Shown here piece by piece: positions 54,487 to 63,600 of a stretch of DNA of 64,000 nucleotides. A program made the position numbers and the translations under genes. How positions within the stretch are numbered: the first letter of the stretch is position 1; every line of letters begins with the position of its first letter. Below the pieces are notes generated by a model. That model saw only the letters and a list, made by a program, of their open reading frames with translations. It did not search any database and was not told the DNA's origin. The stretch is from an uncultured Alphaproteobacteria bacterium. GTDB taxonomy: Bacteria; Pseudomonadota; Alphaproteobacteria; SP197. The DNA lies in contig OY282363.1 in assembly GCA_958295695.1 (NCBI GenBank), positions 2,670,225-2,734,224 of the forward strand. The letters run 5' to 3'.

Positions 54487-56038
54487 GGCGGGCGGAGGAC
54501 CGGGCGCCCGCCGCCGGGGCCGCGAGACGCGCCGCAGGCAGCGCGAGGCGCGGTCGACCGGCATGGCGCGGGGCAGCGGGCTGGCCCGCGCGTTCCGGCC
54601 CCTGAGCGACCGGGACGTCGAGCGCGTCCACGGCGCCGCCCTCGACATGCTGGAGCGGGTCGGCGTGGCCGGGGCCACCCCGCGCGTGCGGGAGGCGGCG
54701 CTCGCCGCCGGCTGCGCGCGGACCGGCGCGGGCCGCCTGCTCTTCCCGCGCGCGCTGGTCGAGGACGCGATCGACCGCGCGGCGAGGAGCTTCACGGTCC
54801 ACGGCCGCGACCTCCGGTTCGACTTCGAGGCCCGGAACGGCGCGGTCAACTTCTGCACCGGCGGCGCGGCGGTGACGATGCTGGACCTGGAGACGCGGCG
54901 GTACCGGCCCAGCACGCTGGCCGATGTCTACGACCTGGCGCGGCTGTGCGACACCCTCGAGAACCTGCAGTGGATCACCCGTCCCGTCGTCGCGACCGAC
55001 GTGGAAGACCCGTTCGAGCTCGACGTCAACACGGTCTACGCCTGCGCCGCGGGAACCCGCAAGCACATCGCCACGAGCTACACGCTGGGCGAGCACGTGA
55101 CGGCCTCGCTGCCGATGCTCGACCTCCTCGCCGGCGGCGAGGGCGGATTCGCGCGGCGCCCGTTCTGCACCGCGCACGCCACCACGGTGGTCTCGCCCCT
55201 GACCTTCGCCGAGGACAGCCTGGACGTCGCCTGCGCGGCGGTCGACATCGGCATGCCGGTCCATTGCCTGACCGGCCCGCAGGCCGGCGCCACCTCGCCC
55301 GCGGCCCTGGCGGGCACGCTGGCGCAGGGCTGCGCGGAATCGCTGGCCTCGCTCTGCGCGGTGAACTTCCTGGCGCCCGGCCATCCGGTGGTGCTGGGCA
55401 ACTGGGTCTTCGTCTCCGACCTGCGGACCGGCGCCTTCAGCGGAGGCGGAGGCGAGCAGGCGCTTCTGGGCGCCGCCTCGGGGCAAATGTCGGCGTTCTA
55501 CGGCATTCCCGGAGGCATGGGCGCGGGCATGACCGACTCCAAGCTGCCCGACAACCAGGCCGGCTTCGAGAAGGCGCTGACGCTGGCGCTCGCCGCGCTT
55601 TCCGGCGGCGGATTCGTCTTCGAATCGGCCGGCATGCTGGCGAGCCTCCTGGGCTGCTCCCACGAGGCACTGGTGATCGACGACGAGCTCCTGGCCGTGA
55701 TCCGCCGCATCGCGCGCGGCATCGAGGTGACCGACGAGACGCTCTCGGTCGATGTCGTCGCCGAGACGGTCGCCGGCCCGGGCCACTATCTCGGCGCGCG
55801 GCAGACCATGGAATTGATGGAGACCGAATTCGTCTACCCGCGCCATGCCGACCGTTCGTCGCCCGACGACTGGGCCGAAGCGGGAGCCCGAGACATCCGG
55901 GACCGCGCCAGGGAACGGGCGCGCGAGGTGCTGGCCCGCCACCGGCCGGTCTATATCGACGCGGCCGCGGACCGCGCGATCCGCGAGCGCTATCCGATCC
56001 GCCTCGATCCCGCGGGCGCGGGGGGCGCGGCGGCGTGA
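54479..56038 (+). CDS. MttB-family (non-pyrrolysine) methyltransferase 2
   Basis: 519 residues, paralog of the gene at 50553. FRPLSDRDVERVHGAALDML, RLLFPRALVEDAIDRAARSF, LDLETRRYRPSTLADVYDLA, RKHIATSYTLGEHVTASLPM, GAFSGGGGEQALLGAASGQM and GAGMTDSKLPDNQAGFEKAL align block by block with it. No internal UAG. The N-terminal Arg-rich extension is also shared. It is coupled upstream to the hydrolase and downstream by GTGA to the DMGDH-like gene. Expected chemistry is methyl transfer from a methylated amine to a corrinoid protein, which is not found in the window. Confidence 0.9.
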   Translation: MTEAGGGPGARRRGRETRRRQREARSTGMARGSGLARAFRPLSDRDVERVHGAALDMLERVGVAGATPRVREAALAAGCARTGAGRLLFPRALVEDAIDRAARSFTVHGRDLRFDFEARNGAVNFCTGGAAVTMLDLETRRYRPSTLADVYDLARLCDTLENLQWITRPVVATDVEDPFELDVNTVYACAAGTRKHIATSYTLGEHVTASLPMLDLLAGGEGGFARRPFCTAHATTVVSPLTFAEDSLDVACAAVDIGMPVHCLTGPQAGATSPAALAGTLAQGCAESLASLCAVNFLAPGHPVVLGNWVFVSDLRTGAFSGGGGEQALLGAASGQMSAFYGIPGGMGAGMTDSKLPDNQAGFEKALTLALAALSGGGFVFESAGMLASLLGCSHEALVIDDELLAVIRRIARGIEVTDETLSVDVVAETVAGPGHYLGARQTMELMETEFVYPRHADRSSPDDWAEAGARDIRDRARERAREVLARHRPVYIDAAADRAIRERYPIRLDPAGAGGAAA

Positions 56039-57276
56039 CCGACCGCGTCCGGGTCGCCGTGGTCGGCGGCGGCATCGTCGGTTGCGGCGTGCTGTTCGGC
56101 CTGGCCCGGCGCGGCTGGACCGAGACGCTGCTGCTGGAACGCCGCGAACTGACCTCGGGCTCGACGTGGCACGCGGCGGGCAACACGACGTTCTTCGGCC
56201 ACCACCCCGGCCTCACCCGGCTCCATGTCGATTCGGTGAGGACCTATCTCGACGCCGAGGCGGAGTCGGGCCAGCCGGTCGGCTTCCATCCCGCGGGCAG
56301 CCTCCGCCTCGCGACGCGCGGGGCCGAGCTCGAGGCCTACGAACGCCTCGCGCCGATGTACGAGGCCCTGGACGTGCCCTACCGCGTCGTCGGGCCCGGG
56401 GAGATCGAGGCGATCCACCCCCTGCTCGACACGAAGGGCCTTCCGGGCGCGGCCCACACGCCGACGGACGGGCACGTGGACGCCTCGGGCGCCGCCCACG
56501 CCCTGGCCCGGGCCGCCCGGGCGCGCGGCGCCCGCGTCAAACGCTTCTGTCCCGTCCTGTCGTTCGGGCGGGCCGGCGGCGGCTGGCGGCTCGATACGGC
56601 GGACGGCGCGGTCGCCGCCGACAACGTCGTGCTGGCCACGAGCTTCTGGGCCCGCGAGATGGCCGCGCCCCTGGGCCTCGACCTGCCGCTCCACGCCCTC
56701 GAGCACCACGAGATCGTCACCGACTCGGTCCCCGAGCTCCAGGCGCTCGGCTTCGAGGCGCCGACGGTGCGCGACCCCTGGGCGCCGTCGAACACGCGCC
56801 AAGAACGCGACGGCTTCCTGTGCGGCGTCTACGAGGCCCGCCCGAAGTTCTGGGCCCTCGACGGCGTCCCGCCGGATTTCGCCGGCGAACTCCTGCCGCC
56901 CGACCTCGCGCGGCTGGAGCCGCACCTGACGCGGGTCATCGCGCGCCTGCCCGCCTTCGGCCGCGCCGGCGTCAAGACGGTCAACAACGGGCCGATCTGC
57001 TACACTCCCGACGGCTGTCCCCTGCTCGGGCCGGTCGAGAGCCATCCCGGGCTCTGGCTCGCCGCGGGATTCGCCGTCGGCATCGGCGCCGGCGGCGGGT
57101 CGGGCCGGTTCCTGGCGGACTGGATGGTCGACGGCGAGCCGCCCTTCGACCTCCCGATCGTCCACCCCTCCCGCTTCTCCGGCGCCATGACGCGCGAGGA
57201 CCGCCTCGAGCGGATCGCCGCGACCTACGCCGCGGGCTACACCCTGCCGGACCGACCCCGGAGCGGGGCGGGATGA
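56035..57276 (+). CDS. DMGDH/sarcosine dehydrogenase-like FAD oxidoreductase
   Basis: 413 residues of the DAO family. Dinucleotide motif VAVVGGGIVGCGVLFGLARR at the N-terminus. The block LTSGSTWHAAGNTTFFGHHP matches the covalent-FAD histidine region of dimethylglycine and sarcosine dehydrogenases. The C-terminal part, NNGPICYTPDGCPLLGPVES and GFAVGIGAGGGSGRFLADWM, belongs to the same group. The folate-binding GcvT half is missing. The start is GTG 56035 (GTGA with the mttB-like stop). Probably oxidises an N-methylated product of the methyltransferase. Confidence 0.9.
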   Translation: MTDRVRVAVVGGGIVGCGVLFGLARRGWTETLLLERRELTSGSTWHAAGNTTFFGHHPGLTRLHVDSVRTYLDAEAESGQPVGFHPAGSLRLATRGAELEAYERLAPMYEALDVPYRVVGPGEIEAIHPLLDTKGLPGAAHTPTDGHVDASGAAHALARAARARGARVKRFCPVLSFGRAGGGWRLDTADGAVAADNVVLATSFWAREMAAPLGLDLPLHALEHHEIVTDSVPELQALGFEAPTVRDPWAPSNTRQERDGFLCGVYEARPKFWALDGVPPDFAGELLPPDLARLEPHLTRVIARLPAFGRAGVKTVNNGPICYTPDGCPLLGPVESHPGLWLAAGFAVGIGAGGGSGRFLADWMVDGEPPFDLPIVHPSRFSGAMTREDRLERIAATYAAGYTLPDRPRSGAG

Positions 57277-57345
57277 GGGCCGCTTGCCGCGAGCGACAGG
57301 CAAACCATGGCGGCGGCTTGACAGGACGGCGCGGCGCGGCGTGAC

Positions 57346-58554
57346 GTGGCGCGCCAAGCCTCCGGATCGCCCGTGTCCGCCCGACTCGCCCGCCTGCTCA
57401 ACGTCCACGGCATCCCGCACGCCTTCGCGTTCTCCCTGTTGCAGGGATCGCTGATCTTCTCCCTGGCGCTTCCCGTCACGGTGATGCCGCTGCTCGCGCT
57501 GAAGCTGCTGGGCGACGACCAGAGGGTCAGCCTGTTCTATCTCGAGGTCGGCGTCGCCGGCATGATCGGAGCGCTGGCCTTCCCGAAGATGCTGGAGCGG
57601 GCCGGCCGCGTGCGCATGCTGCTGGCCGGGCTCGCCTGCGTCGCGGCCTCGGCGGTCCTGTTCCCGCTCGCCACCGCGCCGAGCCTCTACGCCGCGACGG
57701 TGCTCTACACCTTCGGCTTCTTCGTCGTCGATCTCGTCATCAACATCGTCGTCATGGAGCGCATCGCGCGGCAGACTTTCGTGCGCTTCGAGGCGCTACG
57801 CATGGCCTTCCTCGGCGTCGGCTTCGCCTGCGGCCCCTGGCTCGGCGTCGTCCTGGCCGACCGCCTGGGCCTCGCCGCTCCCTTCGCCCTGATGGCCGCG
57901 GTGACGGCGGCGACCTGCCTCTACTGCCTGACGCGCGGTTTCGTGAACGACGCGCGCGGGTCGATCCGGGGACACGGCAACCCGCTGCGCTTCATTCCCC
58001 GCTTCGTCGCCCAGCCCAGGCTGCTGGTGGCCTACGCCCTGGCGCTCACCCGGTCGGCATGGTGGAACACCTTCTTCATCTACGCGCCGATCTACTGCGT
58101 CGCCCACGGCTACACGGACGAGGACGCCGGCGTCGTCGTCTCGCTGGCGGCGCTGTTCGTCATCCTGGCCCCTCTGTGGGGCCGGCTCGGCGCGCCGCTC
58201 GGCATGCGCCGCCACCTGATCCTCGGATACGTCGCCACCGGACTGGCCGCGTTCGTCATGACAGCGCTGGCGCGGGCGCCGTCCGCCGGCGTCGTCCTGA
58301 TCCTGCTGGCCTGCCTGTGCGCGGGCTGGCTCGACGCGGTGGGCAACGCGCCCTTCGTGCGCGCCATCCGCCCCCACGAGCGGGCCGAGATGACCTCGCT
58401 CTACACGACCTACCGCGACGCCGGCCGCATCCTGCCCCAGGGCGTGTTCGCGCTGGTCCTGCTGGTCTTCCCGCTGGAGGCGGTCTTCGCCTGCGCGGGC
58501 GTCGGCATGCTGGTCGGCGCGTGGTATTCGCGCCACATCCCGCGCCGGTACTGA
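57346..58554 (+). CDS. MFS transporter
   Basis: 402 residues with twelve predicted transmembrane segments, for example FAFSLLQGSLIFSLALPVTV, VLYTFGFFVVDLVINIVVM and VFACAGVGMLVGAWYS. The family is a major facilitator superfamily carrier of unknown specificity, likely uptake of the module's substrate. GTG 57346 is a tentative start; GTG 57373 is equally possible. Its last codons form one arm of the terminator at 58530. Confidence 0.85.
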   Translation: MARQASGSPVSARLARLLNVHGIPHAFAFSLLQGSLIFSLALPVTVMPLLALKLLGDDQRVSLFYLEVGVAGMIGALAFPKMLERAGRVRMLLAGLACVAASAVLFPLATAPSLYAATVLYTFGFFVVDLVINIVVMERIARQTFVRFEALRMAFLGVGFACGPWLGVVLADRLGLAAPFALMAAVTAATCLYCLTRGFVNDARGSIRGHGNPLRFIPRFVAQPRLLVAYALALTRSAWWNTFFIYAPIYCVAHGYTDEDAGVVVSLAALFVILAPLWGRLGAPLGMRRHLILGYVATGLAAFVMTALARAPSAGVVLILLACLCAGWLDAVGNAPFVRAIRPHERAEMTSLYTTYRDAGRILPQGVFALVLLVFPLEAVFACAGVGMLVGAWYSRHIPRRY

Positions 58555-58572
58555 CGGCGCGGGATGTGGCGC
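58530..58572. terminator. Perfect 17-bp inverted repeat, bidirectional terminator
   Basis: GCGCCACATCCCGCGCC (58530-58546) is the exact complement of GGCGCGGGATGTGGCGC (58556-58572) around a 9-nt loop holding the MFS stop codon. It lies between convergent genes, MFS and prpE, whose stops are 28 bp apart. Stem length and position suggest a shared terminator or mRNA-protecting hairpin; T-runs are absent. Confidence 0.7.
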
Positions 58573-58581
58573 GGGCGACGG

Positions 58582-60480
58582 TCACGCCGGGCCGTAGCCC
58601 AGCGGTTTCAGGGCCTCGCGGATTTCGTCGAGGATGGCGGGGTCGTCGATGGTGGCGGGTATGGGAAAGTCCTCGCCGTCGGCGATCTGGCGCATGGTCT
58701 TCCTCAGGATCTTGCCCGAGCGGGTCTTGGGCAGGCGGTCGACGACGGCGGCCTTGCGGAAGCTCGCCACGGCGCCGATCTCGTCGCGCACCATCCGCAC
58801 GACCTCGGCCGCGATCTCGTCGTGCGCGCGGTTCACGCCGGCCTTCAGCACCACGAAGCCGACGGGCGCCTGGCCCTTGAGCGGATCGGCCACGCCGATG
58901 ACCGCGCATTCGGCGACGTCCCGGTGCCCGGCGAGCACCTCCTCCATGCCGCCGGTCGAAAGCCGGTGGCCGGCGACGTTGATGAGGTCGTCGGTGCGGC
59001 TCATGATGTAGATGTAGCCGTCCTCGTCGTAGAGGCCGGCGTCCCCGGTCTTGTAGTAGCCGGGAAAGTCCGCCATGTAGCTCTCGACATAGCCCTCGTC
59101 GTCGTTCCAGAGCGTGGGCAGGCCGCTGGGCGGCAGCGGCAACCTGACGCAGATCGCCCCGATCTCGCCCGTGGGCGCGGGACGGCCGTCGTCGCCCAGG
59201 ATATCGATGCGGTAGCCGGGGGCGGGCTTCGTGGGCGAGCCGTGCTTCACCGGGAAACGCCCCAGGCCCAGGCAGTTCGCCGCCATGGCCCAGCCGGTCT
59301 CGGTCTGCCACCAGTGGTCGATGACCGGCCGGCCGAGCATGCGCTCCGCCCACTTGATCGTGTCGGGGTCGGCGCGCTCGCCGGCCAGGAACAGGGTCTC
59401 GAAGCGGGAAAGATCGTAAGCGCCGATGAACCGTCCCTCGGGGTCCTCCTTCTTGATCGCGCGGAAGGCGGTAGGCGCCGTGAAGAGCGCCTTGACGCCG
59501 TGCTCGGAGATGACGCGCCAGAAGACGCCCGCGTCCGGCGTGCCCACGGGCTTGCCCTCGAAGAGGACCGTCGCGTTGCCGTGGAGCAGCGGCGCATAGA
59601 CGATGTAGCTGTGGCCCACGACCCAGCCGATGTCCGACGCCGCCCACCAGCAGTCGCCGGGGTCGAGGTCGTACACCCCCTTCATCGTCCAGTGGAGCGC
59701 GACCGCGTGGCCGCCGTTGTCGCGCACCACGCCCTTGGGCTTTCCGGTCGTCCCCGACGTGTAGAGGATATAGAGCGGGTCCGTCGCGGCGACCGGCGTC
59801 CAGTCGGCCGGTTCGGCCCTGGCGACCTCGTCGCGCCAGTCGTGGTCGCGTCCGGGCTTCAACTCGGCGTCCTGCTGCTCGCGGGCGAGCACGATGACGG
59901 ACGAAGGCGTGTGGCCCGCGATGCGGTAGGCGTCCTCCAGGATCGGCAGATACGGGATGACGCGGCCCGGCTCGACGCCGCAGGTCGCCGTCAGGAGCGC
60001 CTTGGGCCCGGCGTCGTCGAGCCGCTTGGCGACCTCGGCGGCCGCGAATCCGCCGAAAACGACCGAGTGGATCGCGCCCAGCCGCGCGCAGGCGAGCATG
60101 GCGACGACCGCCTCGGGCACGGCGGGCATGTAGATCAGCACCCGGTCGCCTTTCCCGACGCCGTGGTTGCGCAGGACGCCGGCGAAGGCGGCGACCTCGT
60201 CCTTCAATTCGCGAAAGGTCAGGACGCGCTTGCCGCCGGTGATGGGGCTGTCCCAGATCAGCGCCCGCCGGTCGCCGCGGCCGGCGTCGACATGGCGGTC
60301 GACCGCGTTCCAGCACGTGTTCGTCTCCGCGCCCGGAAACCAGCGGTAGAAGGGAGGGTTGTCGTCGTCGAGCACGCGGTCCCAGCGTTTGGTCCAGCCG
60401 ACCGCCTCGGCGAGATCGCCCCAGTAGCCAGCCGGGTCCTCCAGCGATCGGCGATAGGCCTCCTCGAAACGCTGCGACAT
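58582..60480 (-). CDS. prpE: Propionyl-CoA synthetase
   Basis: 632 residues, AMP-forming acyl-CoA synthetase of the AcsA/PrpE group. N-terminal AYRRSLEDPAGYWGDLAEAV with FYRWFPGAETNTCWNAVDRH, ATP motif YILYTSGTTGKPKGVVRDNG, WWAASDIGWVVGHSYIVYAP, and the C-terminal acylation-controlled lysine in LPKTRSGKILRKTMR. It makes propionyl-CoA for the methylcitrate or methylmalonyl route. No prpBCD is adjacent. Confidence 0.93.
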   Translation of the reverse strand: MSQRFEEAYRRSLEDPAGYWGDLAEAVGWTKRWDRVLDDDNPPFYRWFPGAETNTCWNAVDRHVDAGRGDRRALIWDSPITGGKRVLTFRELKDEVAAFAGVLRNHGVGKGDRVLIYMPAVPEAVVAMLACARLGAIHSVVFGGFAAAEVAKRLDDAGPKALLTATCGVEPGRVIPYLPILEDAYRIAGHTPSSVIVLAREQQDAELKPGRDHDWRDEVARAEPADWTPVAATDPLYILYTSGTTGKPKGVVRDNGGHAVALHWTMKGVYDLDPGDCWWAASDIGWVVGHSYIVYAPLLHGNATVLFEGKPVGTPDAGVFWRVISEHGVKALFTAPTAFRAIKKEDPEGRFIGAYDLSRFETLFLAGERADPDTIKWAERMLGRPVIDHWWQTETGWAMAANCLGLGRFPVKHGSPTKPAPGYRIDILGDDGRPAPTGEIGAICVRLPLPPSGLPTLWNDDEGYVESYMADFPGYYKTGDAGLYDEDGYIYIMSRTDDLINVAGHRLSTGGMEEVLAGHRDVAECAVIGVADPLKGQAPVGFVVLKAGVNRAHDEIAAEVVRMVRDEIGAVASFRKAAVVDRLPKTRSGKILRKTMRQIADGEDFPIPATIDDPAILDEIREALKPLGYGPA

Positions 60481-60669
60481 GGGCGGCCTCCCCTCGTTCC
60501 CGCTCTGCCGCCCGGACGTTAGGAGCGATGCCGCGTCGGCTCAAGACCGCGGCGCCTCGGGGCGAGGGAAAGAGGCGGGCGAGGCCGCTCGATCCCGAAC
60601 GCGATGGCCCCGCCGGCGCGCCGCGCGCCTCTCTTGACGCGCGGCCTCGGGCGTTCCAGAAGCGCCGAC

Positions 60670-62148
60670 ATGGAACACGGTTCGACGACAGGCGAGACCG
60701 ACCTCGCCGCCGCCATCGAAGCCCTGCCCGGCGCGCATGTCATGGTGATCGGCGACCTGATGCTCGACCGTTTCGTCCACGGCGAGGTGGACCGCGTCTC
60801 GCCCGAGGCGCCGGTGCCCGTGATCCGGGTCGGAGCGGACGAAGCCATGCTGGGCGGCGCGGGCAACGTGGTGCGGAACCTGATCGCGCTGGGCGCGGAG
60901 GTCCGCTTCGCCGCGGTGGTGGGCGACGACCAGGCCGGCCGGGACCTGATCGCCATGGTCGCCGGGGAGGAGGCCGTGGAGCCCTATCTCCTGGTGGAGC
61001 GCGGACGGCGGTCGACCGTGAAGGTTCGCTATGTCGCGGACGGCCAGCAGCTCCTGCGCGCCGACCGGGAGACCGACCGGCCCCTCGACGACACCACCCG
61101 GGCGCGCATCGTCGACATCGTCGCCAACGGGCTCGACGGCGTCGACGCCCTGATCCTCTCCGACTACGCCAAGGGCGTCCTGGACGACGACGTGATCGAG
61201 GCCGTGATCGGCGCGGCGCGCGACGCCGGGATTCCGGCGATCGTGGACCCCAAGAGCCAGGACTTCTCGCGCTACCGCGGCGCCACGGCGCTGACGCCCA
61301 ACCGGACCGAGCTGTCTCGGGCCGCCCGCACGATGGCCGAGACGGATGACGAAGTCGTCGCGGCGGCCGGCCGCGTCATGGCCGACGCCGAGGCGGACTG
61401 CCTGCTCGTCACCCGCGGCGCGGACGGCATGTCGCTCATGGAACGGGACCGTCGCGCCGCCCATTTCGCGGCCGAGACGCGCGAGGTCTTCGATGTCTCG
61501 GGCGCGGGCGACACCGTCGTCGCCACCTTCGCCGCGGCCCTGGGCCGCGGGCTGGAGCCCTCGACGGCGGCGCGGATCGCCAACCTCGCGGGAGGGGTGG
61601 TCGTCGGCAAGACCGGCACGGCCGTGGTCGATCTCGACGACCTGCGCCGAGCCCACCACAACGCGGCGTTCGCCGACAACGAAGGGAAGCTGGCCTCGGC
61701 GGCCAGGGCGCGGGACCTCGCGCGGCGCTGGCGACGCCAGGGCAAGACGGTCGGTTTCACCAACGGCTGCTTCGATCTCGTCCACCCCGGCCATGTGTCC
61801 CTGCTGCGCCAGGCGCGCGGCGCCTGCGACAGGCTGGTCGTCGGTCTCAACAGCGACCGCTCGGCGCGCGCCCTGAAGGGCCCGGCCCGGCCCATCCAGG
61901 GCGAGCTCTCGCGCGGCCAGGTTCTGGCCTCGATGACGGATGTCGATCTGGTGGTGGTGTTCGACGAGGAGACGCCGCTGGCGCTCATCGAGGCCCTGCG
62001 TCCGGACGTGCTCATCAAGGGCGCCGACTACACCATCGACCGGGTGGTCGGCGCGCGGGAAGTGCAAGCCTATGGCGGCAAGGTGGTCCTGGCCGAGCTG
62101 GCCGACGGGCACAGCACCACGACGGTGGCCGCGCGCATGGCGATCTGA
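60670..62148 (+). CDS. hldE: Bifunctional heptose kinase/adenylyltransferase
   Basis: 492 residues. The N-terminal ribokinase-like domain (VMVIGDLMLDRFVHGEVDRV, MLGGAGNVVRNLIALGAEVR, DVSGAGDTVVATFAAALG) phosphorylates heptose-7-phosphate. The C-terminal nucleotidyltransferase (VGFTNGCFDLVHPGHVSLL, LIKGADYTIDRVVG) makes ADP-heptose for LPS. ATG 60670 is taken since the preceding 22 codons have no similarity. It implies a heptose-containing LPS. Confidence 0.95.
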   Translation: MEHGSTTGETDLAAAIEALPGAHVMVIGDLMLDRFVHGEVDRVSPEAPVPVIRVGADEAMLGGAGNVVRNLIALGAEVRFAAVVGDDQAGRDLIAMVAGEEAVEPYLLVERGRRSTVKVRYVADGQQLLRADRETDRPLDDTTRARIVDIVANGLDGVDALILSDYAKGVLDDDVIEAVIGAARDAGIPAIVDPKSQDFSRYRGATALTPNRTELSRAARTMAETDDEVVAAAGRVMADAEADCLLVTRGADGMSLMERDRRAAHFAAETREVFDVSGAGDTVVATFAAALGRGLEPSTAARIANLAGGVVVGKTGTAVVDLDDLRRAHHNAAFADNEGKLASAARARDLARRWRRQGKTVGFTNGCFDLVHPGHVSLLRQARGACDRLVVGLNSDRSARALKGPARPIQGELSRGQVLASMTDVDLVVVFDEETPLALIEALRPDVLIKGADYTIDRVVGAREVQAYGGKVVLAELADGHSTTTVAARMAI

Positions 62149-62167
62149 GGACGCTCGCCCCGGCGGG

Positions 62168-62347
62168 TCAGGCGACGGCCAGCTCGCCCGACGCGCGCGC
62201 GATCTCTTCCTTGATTCTCAGCTTCTCCCGCTTGAGCCCGGTAAGGCGGGTCTGGTCGGGCAACGGACGACGCAACTCCTCGTCGATTTCGGTTTCGAGC
62301 GCGGCGTGACGCGCCTCGAGTTCCTGCAAATCAACGGTTTCGTTCAT
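62168..62347 (-). CDS. YdcH/DUF465 small protein
   Basis: 59 residues. LQELEARHAALETEIDEELR, RPLPDQTRLTGLKREKLRIK and EEIAR are the standard DUF465 helical hairpin pattern. Function unknown; widespread in proteobacteria. It is convergent with hldE. Confidence 0.87.
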   Translation of the reverse strand: MNETVDLQELEARHAALETEIDEELRRPLPDQTRLTGLKREKLRIKEEIARASGELAVA

Positions 62348-62459
62348 CGACGCCTCCGGCTTAAGGTCCAACCGCGGGCCCGGCGTCACCGGAACGGTCG
62401 TCGGCTCGACGCCGGCGAACGCCCGGCCCGCGGGAACACTATACGGAGGCGGCGTCCGC

Positions 62460-63068
62460 ATGGCGAGCCCCGAACGACTCATCGTGGGGATGAGCGGCGC
62501 GTCGGGCGCGGTTCTCGGCGTCCGGCTGCTCCAGGCGCTCGCGGACGCGCCGGTCGAAACGCATCTCGTCATGACCAGGACCGCCGAGGTGACCCTGGCC
62601 TACGAGACGGACTTCAAGGCCGCGGCGGTGCGCGAGCTGGCGGACGCGGTCCATCCGGTCGGCGAACTGGGCGCCTCGATCTCCAGCGGGTCGTTCCGCA
62701 CCCTCGGCATGATCGTGGCGCCCTGCTCCGTGCGCACGCTCTCGGAGATCGCGACCGGGGCGACGTCCAATCTGCTCACGCGCGCGGCCGATGTCGTGCT
62801 CAAGGAGCGCCGAAGGCTCGTGCTGGGCCTGCGCGAAACGCCGCTGCACATCGGACACCTGCGCGGCATGGTCGCGGTCGCCGAGATGGGCGCCATCGTC
62901 GCTCCGCCGATGCCGGCGTTCTACGCGAGACCCGGGTCCATCGACGCGATGGTCGACCAGACCGTCGGCCGCTGGCTCGACCTGTTCGGGATCGAGACCC
63001 CGTTCGTCCGGAGATGGGACGAACTGCGCCGGGACCGGAAGGGCGACCGCCAGACCGTCACGACATGA
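62460..63068 (+). CDS. ubiX: UbiX family flavin prenyltransferase
   Basis: 202 residues. LIVGMSGASGAVLGVRLLQA at the FMN site, SGSFRTLGMIVAPCSVRTLS, LTRAADVVLKERRRLVLGLR, ETPLHIGHLRGMVAVAEMGA and FYARPGSIDAMVDQTVGRWL define the family. It makes prenylated FMN for UbiD-type decarboxylases (ubiquinone synthesis and related). The 3' end overlaps the convergent gene by 11 nt. Confidence 0.94.
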   Translation: MASPERLIVGMSGASGAVLGVRLLQALADAPVETHLVMTRTAEVTLAYETDFKAAAVRELADAVHPVGELGASISSGSFRTLGMIVAPCSVRTLSEIATGATSNLLTRAADVVLKERRRLVLGLRETPLHIGHLRGMVAVAEMGAIVAPPMPAFYARPGSIDAMVDQTVGRWLDLFGIETPFVRRWDELRRDRKGDRQTVTT

Positions 63069-63600
63069 CCGTCATTGCCCGGTCGACGGCGCCGGCGTCC
63101 GCGTCGGGGCAGGCCGCCGCGACGAGGGCGCGCAGCGCCGCGACATCGGCGGCGTCGAGGGGACCGTCGCCCAGGACCATCACGGCCGCCAGGTTCGCGG
63201 CGACCGCGGCCGGATCGGCCGCGCCGGCCTTTCGCCCCCGCGCCGACGGATCGGCGGCTTCGATCACGGCCTGCTCCACCCGCTCGGCTTCGATCTCGAG
63301 CTCGAGGGTCCGCTTGCGCAGGCCCTCCGCCTCGTCGCCGGGAACATGCGCGACGCCGCCGCGCAACCCCGTGCGCACCGCCCTGAGCGGTTCGACGACC
63401 GCTTCGCGCCAGGCCCTCACGCGGGAGGCGAGGGCCGCGGCATGGGCGTTGTCGAAGGGCGGCAGGCCCAGGCTCGCGCGCCACATGGCGTAGAGCAAAA
63501 GGTTGACGTCGGCGCCCCTGGCCTCCTGGAGGTGGAGGGCGGAGGGTCGCACCCCCTCGCGTCCGTAGACGCCGAGAGTGAAGGTCCAAAAGGCGCTCAT
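63058..63600 (-). CDS. TIGR02444/DUF2390 family protein
   Basis: 180 residues. MSAFWTFTLGVYGREGVRPS, ALHLQEARGADVNLLLYAMW and WREAVVEPLRAVR match the conserved half of the family; the rest is variable with a helical pair (TLELEIEAERVEQAVIEAAD). Function unknown. ATG 63600 is the first start that gives the family N-terminus. Confidence 0.85.
   Translation of the reverse strand: MSAFWTFTLGVYGREGVRPSALHLQEARGADVNLLLYAMWRASLGLPPFDNAHAAALASRVRAWREAVVEPLRAVRTGLRGGVAHVPGDEAEGLRKRTLELEIEAERVEQAVIEAADPSARGRKAGAADPAAVAANLAAVMVLGDGPLDAADVAALRALVAAACPDADAGAVDRAMTVMS

Noticed and set aside
50553..56038. Pyrrolysine in the MttB proteins
   Set aside because: Both frames run full length without an internal UAG, so they belong to the non-pyrrolysine branch.
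58256..60544. 762-residue minus-strand frame over prpE
   Set aside because: Frame-shifted shadow of PrpE; the 632-residue PrpE frame contains all motifs.
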